A stretch of 64,000 nt of DNA from Chthonomonadales bacterium. Its GTDB lineage: Bacteria > Armatimonadota > Chthonomonadetes > Chthonomonadales > CAJBBX01. Each line of letters opens with the position of its first letter. The stretch's first letter is position 1. A model generated the notes under the pieces. The model had not been told where the DNA came from. It saw only the letters and a program-made list of their open reading frames with translations, and did not search any database. The position numbers and the translations under genes are program-made. Location: the NCBI GenBank assembly GCA_020849275.1, contig JADLGO010000008.1:1-64000 (forward strand). Reading direction: 5' to 3'. Positions 11,243-20,754 of this stretch are shown piece after piece.

Positions 11243-12379
11243 CTACCAGCGCGAGCGGAGCCAGAGTCGTGCCGCGCTCAAGACGGTGCGCAGCACGGGG
11301 GAGTTGAACATCAGGACGGCGAGCGGCGCCATGGCCGCTCCGATCAGGAGCAGTATCTCCGGCGTGAGCGGTCGACGGCGCTCCGACCACAGGCGCCCGA
11401 TCCCCTTGGCATCCACCAGTTTGGAGCCGATGCGCAGCCGTACCAGGAACGTGCTCGCCATGCCGTCGCGCCCCTTGTCCAGGAACTCGACTAGCGAGAA
11501 GTGCGTGCCGACAGCGACGACCAGCGACGCACCCTGCTCGTCGGCCAGGAGCATGGCGATGTCCTCGCTGGTGCCGGGCGCGCGGAACACGGTCGCCGCC
11601 AGGCCCATCCGCTGCAGCCGGGCCAGGCCCGGCGCCTCGCCGCTCCCGCGCGCGTAGGCATGTACGATGAGCTCGGCGCCGCATCGCAGAGCGCCGTCGC
11701 TCACGCTGTCCATGTCGCCGATGATCACGTCCGGCCTGAGCCCCACCTCAAGAAGTGCGTCTGCCCCGCCGTCTACGCCGACGAGGACGGGCCGTACGTC
11801 GTGAAGGTAGGGCTCGATCGCGCGAAGGTCATCTTTGTAACCCTCGCCGCGCACCACGATCAGCGCGTGGCGCCCCCGGAACGGCGTGTGAATCGCCGGC
11901 ACGTCGACCGGATCGAGCAGCAGCGAGCGCTCCTCGGCCAGGTACTGGAGTGTGTTGCGCGCGAAGGCGTCCAACTCGCCGCCAAGGTGGCGACGCGCTC
12001 CCTCAAGCTGCGCGGCCACTCCGTCCATTGTCAGAAGGGCGCCGTTCGCCTCCGGCCCGTCGCGCACGCAGACGCGGCTCCCGTCGATCGTGGCCTGCGC
12101 GCCCTCGCGCTCGCGGGCCCCGCGAAAGAACTCCTCGCCAACCGCGTCCACGAGCGGGATCCCGGCCTGCATCAGCACGCTCGGGCCGCCGTTCGGGTAG
12201 CGGCCGGAGATTGAGCGCGCGGCGTTCACGACCGCCGCCACACGCCGGTCCACCAGGGCGCGCGCCGCCGTGGCGTCGAGATCGGCGTGGTTGATGACGG
12301 CGATGTCGCCGGCACGGAGGCGGGGAACGAGGTTCTTCGTGCGCGGATCGGCGCGCATCACGCCGCGGATGGTTGCCAT
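11243..12379 (-). CDS. steA: SteA-like cytokinetic ring protein with thiamin pyrophosphokinase-like domain
   Basis: The 378-residue product begins with the characteristic R-T-K-N-L-x-x-R-L-x-x-G-D-I-A-V-I segment and has a central region resembling the thiamin pyrophosphokinase catalytic fold (GVDGGADALLEVGLRPDVIIGDMDSV). It ends with two hydrophobic stretches (about 325-370) that place it at the membrane. SteA of Corynebacterium locates to the division septum and works with SteB in daughter-cell separation. The ATG at 12379 is preferred over an upstream one at 12430 because homology begins just after it. It heads the steA-steB-GT2-GT4 run, 82 bases downstream of the VWA gene. Confidence 0.8.
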   Translation of the reverse strand: MATIRGVMRADPRTKNLVPRLRAGDIAVINHADLDATAARALVDRRVAAVVNAARSISGRYPNGGPSVLMQAGIPLVDAVGEEFFRGAREREGAQATIDGSRVCVRDGPEANGALLTMDGVAAQLEGARRHLGGELDAFARNTLQYLAEERSLLLDPVDVPAIHTPFRGRHALIVVRGEGYKDDLRAIEPYLHDVRPVLVGVDGGADALLEVGLRPDVIIGDMDSVSDGALRCGAELIVHAYARGSGEAPGLARLQRMGLAATVFRAPGTSEDIAMLLADEQGASLVVAVGTHFSLVEFLDKGRDGMASTFLVRLRIGSKLVDAKGIGRLWSERRRPLTPEILLLIGAAMAPLAVLMFNSPVLRTVLSAARLWLRSRW

Positions 12380-12461
12380 GGAAGCCCTAGCTCCGCCCCA
12401 CATTATGCGCCAGCCTCCCGGCCTTGTCAACCGGAGCGCCGCGGTGGCGCCGCGGCGAGCC

Positions 12462-15269
12462 TCACTCGCCCGACGGCCCGTGGACGTCCTCGCTGCTGGC
12501 CGTGCCCGTGGCGCGCCGCTTGGCCGCCAGGAGCCGCCCCATGGGGTCGTCGCCCGGCTCGTCGAGTGTGGCGCCTGGCGTCGCGGGCGGCCCAGCGCGA
12601 CGCGGCGCGGGCAACTCAGGAGGCGCTACCGGGCCGCGGCCGGCCGTGGCGAGCGGCGCCGACCCGAGGGCCCGGCGACCGACCAGCCGCCTCACCGCAA
12701 CGTCGCAGGGCAGGAGCAGCAGCGCGAGCAGGACGAGCGCGCGCCAGAGCGGCACCGAACTGGCGACGGCGGCGCGGCGTTCGCCGAACGCGCGCGCCGG
12801 GTCCTGAGTCATCTCGCCGCCGGCGGCGCGCGCCAGGCTGGACAGCAGGAACCGATCCGTCTGGACCGTCCGGTACTCCGGCGGGTAGGGAACGACCAGG
12901 GCCGCCCTGGCCGCTCCGCCCGCCGACCCGGCGCCGTCGCGCACAACGTTCACCGCATAGCTGCCGGGCTGGGCGGCGTCGAACGCGGCCTCGTAGCGCC
13001 CTGGCCCGCTCGCCGCCAGCGGGATGCCGCCGGAAGGAGACGCCGCGCCGCCCGGGCCGGCCACGCGCGCCACGAGCGCGAGCCCATCCACCGGCCGGCC
13101 ATCGGCGCCCACCGCGCGCGCAACGATGCGGGCCGTGCTGCCACGGACGGTCACGCTCGCGCGCAGCCCTCGCGACTCTGGAGGACGCATCAGCCAGCGC
13201 ATCGCCTGCGCCCAGAAGGCCGGATACCCTCTCCATGCCACCCAGTGCACGCCCCATCGGTTCTGAGCGTCGGACGTGAACGCCAGGGTTCGGCCGAGTC
13301 CGTAGCGGCCGAGCGCCAGCACCGGATCGCCGCCGGGAGCGCGCAGCAGGACGTTGGCGCCTGGCGCCGGCCGCGTCAGGTTGTAGCCGAGGAGCGGCGG
13401 CAGGCTGCTCCCTACGCCGCGCGGTAGCGGGATCGGGGAGGCCGCGGCGATGGGGACGAAGGAGCGCTCGATGATCGGGCGACTGGAGATGCGCTGGATC
13501 TCCTGGAGGTAGATGCGGGGGATCTCCTGGACACGATCCACCCGGAAGAAGCGTCCGCCGCACTGCGCGGCCAGCGAGGAGAGGAGCGGCTCGTTAACCG
13601 AGCCGGTCCCGCCACCGACCGCCACGCAGGTCAGCGTGACGCGGGCGGCGCGCATGCGGCGGACGAGGCCGCCGTAGTCGGGGTCGTTCGACTGTCCGTC
13701 GGTCAGAAGGATGATGTGGCGCACGCCGGGAGCGCCGCCGCGCACTTGCTCGAAAGCTGCGGCCAGACCGCTGTAGACGCTCGTGCCGCCTCCCGTGGTG
13801 ATCGCCGCGATGCGCGATAGGACCGACCCGCGATCCGTGACCCGCGTCAGGGGCACCACGGTGTCCGCTGCCTCCGCGAAGGCGACCACGGCCATGCGGT
13901 CGTCTGGCTTAAGCGCCTCGACGGCGCGGGCCGCCGCCTCCAGCGCCAGGTCGAGCTTGCGCCGTCCCGGCCCGGCGCCCTCCTCCATGCTGCTCGAGCG
14001 GTCGATGGCCAGAGCGACGGAGACCGGCGGGATCCGCCGCATGTCGCGGATGTCGAGCCGAACCGGCAGCGCCGCCTCGAGCGGCGAGCCGCGGTAGCCG
14101 CCGACGCCGAAGCTCGACTCGCCGCCAACCATTCCGAGGCCCACGCCCAGGTCGCGGCACGCCGTCAGCAGCGCCGCGGCCTGCGTGTCCGAGATGGCGC
14201 TCGCCGGAGCGTCCGCCAGCAGGATCGCGTCGAACCGCTGAAGCTCCTGGGCGCTGGAAGGCATGTCGGCGGGCCTGCGCGGCACCAGGTCGATGCCGTG
14301 CGCGCCCAGAGCAGCGCCCAGGTACCGCCCAGTGGAGTGCTCCTCGGCGGCATAGAGGACCCGCGGCCGGCTGCGGACAACCACGATGGCGGCGCCGCGG
14401 TTGTTCTGCGGCCAGGTGTCGGCGCCGCGATCTGCCAGGAGGATGGCCTGGAGGCGGCAGGCTCCCGCCCTGCGCCCCGGCACCGTCACGGTAACCGGCG
14501 TGCGTCCGGCCCGCATGTCGACCCGTCGCGCCGCGACGGTGGCGCCGTCAGCCGTCACGGTCAGCCGCCCACCGGCCGAGCCGAGCGACCGCAGGGTGAC
14601 CACCGCCTCGAAGGGCTGGCCAACCGCCGCGCGAGCGGGCGCCTCCATACCCTCCACGAGCACCTCGGACCTCAGGCTCGCCGCCAGCGGCACGGTGTCG
14701 ACGGACACCCCGGACGCGGCGAGCGCGGAGGTGTCGGCCAGAGCGCGCCCGGCCGTGTCATTGCCGTCCGAAAGCAGGACGACCTTGCCGACGGCGCCGG
14801 GCGGCACGAGCGATGCCGCGCCGGCGACAGCGCCGCCGAGGTCGGTGGCGTCCAGGTTGCCGGCGTGCGTCAGCGGCGCCAGGGACAGGCGCTCTGTGGG
14901 CGGCAGGTGCACCTGGAGCGCGGCGGCGAACGTCGCGACCGCGGCCTGATCGCCCGGGCGCATTCCGCGCAGGGCGGCGGCGACGTAGCGCTCCGCCGCC
15001 GCGGACTGGCCCGGCTGAATGGAACGCGAGGAGTCGATGGCGAAGACCACGCACAGGCGCGTTGTCAGAGCCACCCATGCCGGGTGGGCGAGGGGAGCCA
15101 GGACGAGCGCCAGAAGGACGAGGCGGGCCACGGAGGCGCCATGGCGGCGCCGGGGAGTGAGGTCGGAGACACTGGCGGCGGCCACGCGCCACACGAAGAG
15201 CGCGACGCCGCAGGCCAGGACGACCAGCAACGCGGTCTCGGGCGGAGTGGCGGCGAATCGAATCGGCAA
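12462..15269 (-). CDS. Large VWA / GATase-like membrane protein
   Basis: The 935-residue protein has two N-terminal transmembrane helices (about 10-32 and 46-70) and a first von Willebrand A domain with the metal site DSSRS at Asp79. A glutamine-amidotransferase-like domain (about 300-410, GMVGGESSFGVGGY) follows, then a second VWA domain with DRSSS (about 420-590), a beta-rich C-terminal region and a final transmembrane helix near 865-885. This layout is found in a widespread uncharacterised bacterial family often located beside BatA-type aerotolerance or MoxR loci; no MoxR gene is seen here. The start is TTG with GAGG 8 bases upstream. It probably acts in assembling or monitoring an envelope complex; the function is unknown. 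Confidence 0.72.
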   Translation of the reverse strand: MPIRFAATPPETALLVVLACGVALFVWRVAAASVSDLTPRRRHGASVARLVLLALVLAPLAHPAWVALTTRLCVVFAIDSSRSIQPGQSAAAERYVAAALRGMRPGDQAAVATFAAALQVHLPPTERLSLAPLTHAGNLDATDLGGAVAGAASLVPPGAVGKVVLLSDGNDTAGRALADTSALAASGVSVDTVPLAASLRSEVLVEGMEAPARAAVGQPFEAVVTLRSLGSAGGRLTVTADGATVAARRVDMRAGRTPVTVTVPGRRAGACRLQAILLADRGADTWPQNNRGAAIVVVRSRPRVLYAAEEHSTGRYLGAALGAHGIDLVPRRPADMPSSAQELQRFDAILLADAPASAISDTQAAALLTACRDLGVGLGMVGGESSFGVGGYRGSPLEAALPVRLDIRDMRRIPPVSVALAIDRSSSMEEGAGPGRRKLDLALEAAARAVEALKPDDRMAVVAFAEAADTVVPLTRVTDRGSVLSRIAAITTGGGTSVYSGLAAAFEQVRGGAPGVRHIILLTDGQSNDPDYGGLVRRMRAARVTLTCVAVGGGTGSVNEPLLSSLAAQCGGRFFRVDRVQEIPRIYLQEIQRISSRPIIERSFVPIAAASPIPLPRGVGSSLPPLLGYNLTRPAPGANVLLRAPGGDPVLALGRYGLGRTLAFTSDAQNRWGVHWVAWRGYPAFWAQAMRWLMRPPESRGLRASVTVRGSTARIVARAVGADGRPVDGLALVARVAGPGGAASPSGGIPLAASGPGRYEAAFDAAQPGSYAVNVVRDGAGSAGGAARAALVVPYPPEYRTVQTDRFLLSSLARAAGGEMTQDPARAFGERRAAVASSVPLWRALVLLALLLLPCDVAVRRLVGRRALGSAPLATAGRGPVAPPELPAPRRAGPPATPGATLDEPGDDPMGRLLAAKRRATGTASSEDVHGPSGE

Positions 15270-15351
15270 CGAAGGAACCTCGACAGGGCGGGCGGGCGCG
15301 GTGTTCCGCCCGGCGTCTACTCCCTATACGGGCGCGTGACGTCTCCTGGCG

Positions 15352-16098
15352 TCAGAGTGCCGAGGCGATGGCCTCCACCACGCGGTCCGCCGCGTCGCGG
15401 GGCGACGGAGCGCGCGTGATGGGCCGGCCCACCACGAGGTAGTCCGCGCCGCGGGCGACGGCCTCCGCCGGGGTGACGACCCGTCGCTGGTCGACGGCAT
15501 CGGAGCCGGCCGGCCGGATGCCCGGCGTCACGATGAGGAAGCCGTCGCCGCACGCCTCGCGCACGGCGGCCGCCTCGAGCGCCGAGGCGACCACCCCGTC
15601 GCCTCCGGCGCGTTGCGTCAGGCGCGCCATCGCCCGCACGTAGTCGGCGCGCGGGAGAGCCGCCGCCAACTCGCTCGCGAGCTCCTCGGAAGCCAGGCTC
15701 GTTAGCAGCGTGACGCCCAGCAAGATCGCTCGATCGTCGAGCGCCTCCCGCCCGCCCGCCTCGAGCCCGTGGCGGGCGGCGCCCACCATCCGGATGCCTC
15801 CGGCGGCGTGCACGTTCATCATCCAGAGGCCCCGGCGGCGGATCGCGCGCGACGCTGCCTCCACCGTGTTCGGAATGTCGTGCAGCTTGCAGTCATAGAA
15901 GATTCGGTCGGCCCCTGTCGCCCGCAGATCGTCCCAGATGCCCGCGCCGACGGCGTTCACGAGCTCGAGGCCGACCTTGAACGCGCCGACGTGCCCGCGC
16001 AACCCCTCGACGAGGCGCAGCGCGGCGTCGCGCTCGCCCACGTCGAGCGCCACGATTAGCCGATCGCGGGCAGTTGCCGGCCGCGGTTCACGCACCAT
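15352..16098 (-). CDS. pyrF: Orotidine 5'-phosphate decarboxylase
   Basis: The 248-residue TIM-barrel enzyme makes UMP from OMP, the last step of pyrimidine synthesis. The catalytic Asp-Lys-Asp array is present in DCKLHDIPNT, the strand-1 ALDVG and the C-terminal VTPGIRP and VGRPIT phosphate-binding segments are intact, and the length is normal for the short bacterial form. The ATG start lies inside the preceding LigB-like gene (11-base overlap), so translation is coupled. Other pyr biosynthesis genes are absent nearby; pyrH is 8 kb away in a different operon. Confidence 0.95.
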   Translation of the reverse strand: MVREPRPATARDRLIVALDVGERDAALRLVEGLRGHVGAFKVGLELVNAVGAGIWDDLRATGADRIFYDCKLHDIPNTVEAASRAIRRRGLWMMNVHAAGGIRMVGAARHGLEAGGREALDDRAILLGVTLLTSLASEELASELAAALPRADYVRAMARLTQRAGGDGVVASALEAAAVREACGDGFLIVTPGIRPAGSDAVDQRRVVTPAEAVARGADYLVVGRPITRAPSPRDAADRVVEAIASAL

Positions 16099-16933
16099 CC
16101 GTCTCGCTCCCGATGGGCTCGAACGACGCGCACGCCATCCCGAAGTAGGTTGGCGCCTCGTAGGAGAGCAGCTCCGCGCGGAGGCCGGCCCCTTCGAGCG
16201 CCCCGTGCAGCATCAGGGTCTGCCAGAAGCTGTCGGCAAGCGCCGCCTCCACGCGGTCCGAGCGCCAGTGTAGGAGGCGGCGCAGGTCGTCGCCGCGCAC
16301 GGCGCGACAGTAGGCGGCGTCGAAGACGGCGGATGCGGGTGTGTAACCGTAGGGTCCGTCGGGAGCATGCCCGTGGCCCTGGTCGGCGCTGCAGACGACC
16401 GCGATACGGCGGCCGACGGCCCGGGCCGCCTGCACCGTGGCCCGGCCGGCATCCACCAGCGCGCGGCGCGGCAGCGACCGGTCCGGGCAGAGCACGACGA
16501 CGGAGGGCGGAGCCACCCAGCGGGCACCAAGAAACCACAGCGGAACGGTGGCGCCCCAATCGAGCTCGAGGACGCGGCTCGGCAGCCCCTTCTCCGTGAA
16601 CGCGGCGAGGGCGATCGGTACGCCCGCCCGGCCGGCGGCCTCCGCGAGCGCCTCCGCCAGCTCCGCGTCGGTCCGGAACGCCACGGTCACCCTGGCGCCG
16701 CCATCGCCACTGAGCACGCCTACCAGCGCGCTCGACACGGTGATGGAGAGACGGCCCTCGACGCAGAAGCCATGGGGGGTGTATACGACGATCGTCTCGG
16801 GAGCCGCCCGGCGGCACCGCTCGCCGAGCAACTCCATGGCGGCGCGGGTGACCGCCATTCGTTCGGGGGACCGCCGCGCAAGCTCCGCGATCACCTCGCT
16901 GCCATGCGGAGCGATGCAGGCCCACGCGAGCAT
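16088..16933 (-). CDS. LigB-type class III extradiol dioxygenase-like protein
   Basis: The 281-residue protein has the LigB-family fold markers: an early His in IAPHG (residue 9), a second in TPHG, the LDWGATVPLWFL motif, and SADQGHGH. In the family the conserved His and Glu residues bind Fe(II) for aromatic ring opening, but members of this subgroup (which also includes the AmmeMemoRadiSam B and Memo relatives) have no assigned substrate. AGGAGG stands before the ATG. It overlaps pyrF by 11 bases, an arrangement with no obvious metabolic link. No aromatic degradation genes are nearby, so a classical catabolic role is doubtful. Confidence 0.75.
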   Translation of the reverse strand: MLAWACIAPHGSEVIAELARRSPERMAVTRAAMELLGERCRRAAPETIVVYTPHGFCVEGRLSITVSSALVGVLSGDGGARVTVAFRTDAELAEALAEAAGRAGVPIALAAFTEKGLPSRVLELDWGATVPLWFLGARWVAPPSVVVLCPDRSLPRRALVDAGRATVQAARAVGRRIAVVCSADQGHGHAPDGPYGYTPASAVFDAAYCRAVRGDDLRRLLHWRSDRVEAALADSFWQTLMLHGALEGAGLRAELLSYEAPTYFGMACASFEPIGSETDGA

Positions 16934-16965
16934 GTCGGTCCTCCTCGGTCGGTGGGGATCACCCG

Positions 16966-16971
16966 ATTATA
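16966..16971 (-). promoter_or_regulatory. Candidate -10 element upstream of the LigB-like/pyrF pair
   Basis: A perfect TATAAT on the minus strand lies 33 bases upstream of the LigB-like start. No good -35 is found at 16-18 bases. Confidence 0.4.
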
Positions 16972-17055
16972 CCCCGCCGGCCACCGGGGGCTGACATGCC
17001 GCGGCGGCGCCCTTGCGGGCGCCGCCGACGGAGGTTCCAGGAGTCGCCGTGCGCG

Positions 17056-17457
17056 TTACTCGGAGTCGAAGCCGGGAGCGAAGACCCCGTGACCGTCAGC
17101 ATCGCAGGAGACGATCAGAGCGCCGGCCGGGACGGTGGCGCCGCCCTGGGAGGTGCCGCCCGCCGCGGACACCGAGTAGGTGCCGCCGGACGGGCAGACG
17201 GGGGTGGCGCCCAGGTTGTCGGCCAGGTTCGCCAGGTCCTCCGTATAGGCGTGGCTGCTGTCCTTGGTCTTGTACGCAGCCTCCGCGTTGGCGATGGTCT
17301 GCATGTTGGCGCGGCATGTCTTGACCTGCGAGTCGCTGACCGCCCCCAGATAGAGCGGCAGGGCGACCGCCATCAGGATCGCCAGCACCAGGATGACAAT
17401 CAGAAGCTCGATGAGCGTAAAGCCCTTGCGGTTCCTCAGTCTGCGGAATAGTCTCAT
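17056..17457 (-). CDS. Type IV pilin / type II secretion major pseudopilin (GspG-like)
   Basis: The 133-residue prepilin has a short basic leader, the prepilin-peptidase site KG|FTLIELL with Glu at mature position 5, and a 20-residue hydrophobic helix. A small globular domain follows with two Cys (CRANMQ and PVCPSGG) likely to form a disulfide. The motif SCDADGHG near the end recalls the GspG calcium region. Start 17457 gives a normal-length leader; an upstream start would add about 50 unrelated residues. It is downstream of pilC and pilB-type genes on the same strand, so it is probably a subunit of the fibre they build. No prepilin peptidase is in the window. Confidence 0.87.
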   Translation of the reverse strand: MRLFRRLRNRKGFTLIELLIVILVLAILMAVALPLYLGAVSDSQVKTCRANMQTIANAEAAYKTKDSSHAYTEDLANLADNLGATPVCPSGGTYSVSAAGGTSQGGATVPAGALIVSCDADGHGVFAPGFDSE

Positions 17458-17630
17458 TGGTTGTCTCGTCTGCCCTTCTGTCGTGGTGCGGAATCCCGGC
17501 GGTCGGAGAGCAGATGCACCTGCTGCCACCTCGCGCTCGCCTTGCCGCGACCGATCGCTACGAGTTAACCTTCCATGACCGCCGCCCCACCCATCACCGT
17601 ACATGTGCCGGTACCCGGGGGCGGTCGCCC

Positions 17631-18842
17631 TTACTTGTGGATGACCTTCGTCAGGTTGAAGATCGGCATGTAGAGCGCCAGCAGGACGAATCCCACGATC
17701 AGGCCCAGTACGACCGTAAGCAGCGGCTCCAGGAGGCGCGTCAGCCGCTGGACCGCGTACTCGATGTCGCGGTCGTAGAACACCGTGATCTGCCGCAGCA
17801 TATCGTCCATGTTGCCGGACTCCTCGCCCGCGGCGATCATCCGCGTGACCATCGGCGGGAACTGGCCGCTCTGCTCGAGTGGAACGGAGAGCCGCGCGCC
17901 CTCATTCACCTTGGTGATCGCGCCGGTGACGGCTTCCATGATTATGCAGTTCCCGGTGACCCTTGCGGAGGTCTGCATGCCGGAGAGGATCGGCACGCCC
18001 GCCGAGACCATCGCGCTGAAGGTGCGGCAAAGGCGCGATATGGCGATCTTGCGGTTGAGCGAGCCCAACAGCGGCATGCGAAGCTTGATCGCGTCGCAGG
18101 TCCGGCGTCCCCGCTCGGTGGCCTGCCAGCGTTTGGCGAGCCGGAAGGCGACGTAGAGCCCGGCCGCGGCGATGTACCAGTACGAGCGGATGATCTTGCT
18201 TGCGGTCACGAGCATCTGGGTGGGCGGGGGGAGATCCGCCTTGAACTGGGCGTAGACGTTGGCGAAGACGGGAACGACGAAGGTGAGCAGGAAGAACACG
18301 ACGCCCACGGCGGTGACGACCACCGCCGCCGGGTAGACGAAGGCGGCCTTAACCTTCTCGCGCAGCTCCTGCTCCTTATCGAGTTGCTCGGCGGCCACCT
18401 GAAGCGTGTCGTCGAGCGTACCGGAGACCTCGCCGGCCTGCGCGAGCGCCTGGTAGAGCTCGGAGAAGACCTTCGGGTGCTTCGCGAGCGCGTCGGTCAG
18501 CGTGCTCCCTGCGAGCACGTCCGAGCGTATCTCGTTGAGCGCCGCGCGAAGCAGCGGGTTCTGCGTCTGGTCCGCCGTCGTGTAGAGGCACTCGACGAGC
18601 GGAAGCCCGGCTCGCACAAGCGTGGCGAGCTGACGACTGACCACCACCATGTCGTTGAGGGTGATCTTCTTGCGCCGAAAGCTGCTACCCTGCGACCTGG
18701 CATCCCGGGCGACCGAGAGCGTGGTGACGAACAGGTCCTTGCGACGGAGCTGCTCGCGGAGCGCCGCCTCGTCGGTGGCAGCCAGACTCCCGCGGACGGC
18801 CCGGCCGGCCCTGTCTCGCGCGGAATAATGAAAAGTCGGCAT
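17631..18842 (-). CDS. pilC: PilC/GspF inner-membrane platform protein
   Basis: The 403-residue polytopic protein has the two tandem T2SSF domains (about 70-190 and 270-395) and three transmembrane segments (near 170-190, 220-240, 375-395). It starts with the PTFHYSARDRAGRAVRG motif typical of PilC and GspF. It forms the platform linking the cytoplasmic ATPase to pilin assembly. GAGGAGG precedes the ATG. It lies 12 bases after the ATPase gene and 173 bases before the pilin gene. PilC and GspF cannot be told apart by sequence alone here. Confidence 0.9.
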   Translation of the reverse strand: MPTFHYSARDRAGRAVRGSLAATDEAALREQLRRKDLFVTTLSVARDARSQGSSFRRKKITLNDMVVVSRQLATLVRAGLPLVECLYTTADQTQNPLLRAALNEIRSDVLAGSTLTDALAKHPKVFSELYQALAQAGEVSGTLDDTLQVAAEQLDKEQELREKVKAAFVYPAAVVVTAVGVVFFLLTFVVPVFANVYAQFKADLPPPTQMLVTASKIIRSYWYIAAAGLYVAFRLAKRWQATERGRRTCDAIKLRMPLLGSLNRKIAISRLCRTFSAMVSAGVPILSGMQTSARVTGNCIIMEAVTGAITKVNEGARLSVPLEQSGQFPPMVTRMIAAGEESGNMDDMLRQITVFYDRDIEYAVQRLTRLLEPLLTVVLGLIVGFVLLALYMPIFNLTKVIHK

Positions 18843-18854
18843 TCCGCCTCCTCG

Positions 18855-20612
18855 CTAGGCAGCTCGGGGCTGCCCGATTACCGCTTCCGCGTCCTCTTCG
18901 CTCAGCAGGACGCGGCATACCTCGTCGAGCGTCGTCGACCCCTCCAGCGCCTTGCGGATCCCGGACTCGCGCATGCTCGCCATCCCGTCCTGCTGGGCGA
19001 TGTCCTTGAGCACGGCGCCGCCCGCGTTGGAGAGGACGGCCTGGCGCAGCCGGTCCGAGATGCGCATCACCTCGAAGGCCGCCGTGCGGCCCTTGTACCC
19101 CCGACCGCCGCAACGTGGGCATCCGCGGCCGCGCTGGAACGTGGCGTTTCCAAGCCGCTCGGGCCCCACGCCGAGCGAGCGAAGCAGTGCCGGGTCCGGG
19201 TCACAGGGTTCCGCGCATCCAACGCAGACCTTGCGAAGCAGGCGCTGCCCGATGACGCCGATCAGTGCGGAGACGATCAGGAACGCCTCGACGCCCATGT
19301 TCTGCAGGCGGACGATGGCGCCGGGAGCATCGTTGGTGTGGAGCGTACTGAAGACGAGATGGCCGGTTAGCGCCGCCTGCACCGCGATCTCCGCGGTCTC
19401 GGTGTCGCGGATCTCGCCGACCATGATGACATCGGGATCCTGACGCACGATGGTGCGCAGGCCGGTGGCGAACGTCAGGCCGATCTTGGCGTTGGCCTGC
19501 ATCTGGCTGATGCCCGCCAGGTTGTACTCGACCGGGTCCTCGACCGTTATGATGTTGCGGCTGACGTCGTTGATCTGGTTGAGCGACGTGTAGAGCGTTG
19601 TCGACTTGCCGGATCCCGTGGGCCCCGTGACCAGGATCATGCCGTGCGGACGGCGGATGAAGGCTTCGTACAGATCGCGCTGATCGCTGAAGAAGCCCAG
19701 CGCGTCCAGCGGGACGCTGATGCCCGATTTGTCGAGCACCCTGAGCACGATCTTCTCCCCGTAGATGGTCGGCATCGTCGAGACGCGCAGGTCGTAGGGG
19801 CCGGCGTCGGTCGCGAACACGATGCGCCCATCCTGGGGTCGGCGGCGCTCGGCGATGTTCAGGTGCGACATGATCTTGATGCGCGATACCACGGCGGCAT
19901 GATGGTGCGTGGGCAGCGTCATCTGCTCGTACAGGATGCCGTCCATGCGATAGCGGACCCGGACCGCCTTTTCCTGCGGCTCGATGTGCACGTCGCTGGC
20001 GCCGGCCGTGATCCCGCCGGCGACGATGGAGTTCACCAGGCGAATGATCGGCGCGTCCTCCGCCAGGTTAACGAGCTGGTCGACCGAGAGCTCGGGCTCG
20101 GCGCTGGGCCCACCCTCGGAGTCCTCGATCTCCTTCAGCACGCTCTCGGCGGCGTTTCGCACCGTGTGGGCGCGGCTGAAGCCGTCCAGGATCTCGGCGT
20201 TCAGCGCGAGCATCGGCACGATCTTCAGCCCTGTCATCAGGTGAAGGTCGTCGACGACCATCACGTTGAGCGGGTCGCTCATCGCCACGAACAGGCGCCG
20301 GCCCTCCACGTCGTAGGGCAGCAACCGATGACGCCGCTGGTACTTCTCCGGCACCATCGCGGCGGCCTGTGGTTCGATGCGCGCCTCGGAGAGGTCCACG
20401 TAGGGCACGCCGACCATCGCCTCCAGCAGTTTGCCGATCGCCCTGGCCGGCACGGCGCCCATGTGGACGAGAACCTCGCCGAGAAACTCGCCGGTCTGGC
20501 GCTTGCGATCGAGCGCGGCCTCGAGCTGTGCCTCGGAGATGACTCCGTCGGCCAGGAGCCGCTGGCCTATCTGGCCCATCATCGCCACGGACGACAGCAT
20601 CGTGTTCTGCAT
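18855..20612 (-). CDS. pilB: PilB/GspE assembly ATPase
   Basis: The 585-residue protein has an N-terminal T2SSE_N domain (about 15-150, with the VPYVDLSEARI segment) and a C-terminal secretion ATPase domain. Visible motifs are Walker A GPTGSGKSTTLY, the Asp box, Walker B VGEIRDTETAEIA and the His box LVFSTLHTND. A tetracysteine zinc site (CVGC at one end, CPRC at the other) is intact. It powers pilus or pseudopilus assembly with the downstream PilC. The start at 20612 is preceded by GGAAGG. No PilT retraction ATPase or secretin is in the window. Confidence 0.9.
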   Translation of the reverse strand: MQNTMLSSVAMMGQIGQRLLADGVISEAQLEAALDRKRQTGEFLGEVLVHMGAVPARAIGKLLEAMVGVPYVDLSEARIEPQAAAMVPEKYQRRHRLLPYDVEGRRLFVAMSDPLNVMVVDDLHLMTGLKIVPMLALNAEILDGFSRAHTVRNAAESVLKEIEDSEGGPSAEPELSVDQLVNLAEDAPIIRLVNSIVAGGITAGASDVHIEPQEKAVRVRYRMDGILYEQMTLPTHHHAAVVSRIKIMSHLNIAERRRPQDGRIVFATDAGPYDLRVSTMPTIYGEKIVLRVLDKSGISVPLDALGFFSDQRDLYEAFIRRPHGMILVTGPTGSGKSTTLYTSLNQINDVSRNIITVEDPVEYNLAGISQMQANAKIGLTFATGLRTIVRQDPDVIMVGEIRDTETAEIAVQAALTGHLVFSTLHTNDAPGAIVRLQNMGVEAFLIVSALIGVIGQRLLRKVCVGCAEPCDPDPALLRSLGVGPERLGNATFQRGRGCPRCGGRGYKGRTAAFEVMRISDRLRQAVLSNAGGAVLKDIAQQDGMASMRESGIRKALEGSTTLDEVCRVLLSEEDAEAVIGQPRAA

Positions 20613-20754
20613 GGGTGGTCCTTCCGGTGGACGCGTGGCATCGGTCGGTCGCACGGGGCACGCCCGGGCCCCGTGCAGGCCCTGCACGGGTTATTCCGCA
20701 GATCGTGCGGCCGCGTTAGGTCCTTTTTGGGGGAGGCGAGGGAGCAAAGGCGGC

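Noticed and set aside
20671-20689. Palindrome CCGTGCAGG/CCTGCACGG as a terminator for the pil genes
   Set aside because: It lies upstream of the PilB start on the minus strand, has almost no loop and no T tract. It may be an operator, but nothing supports that.
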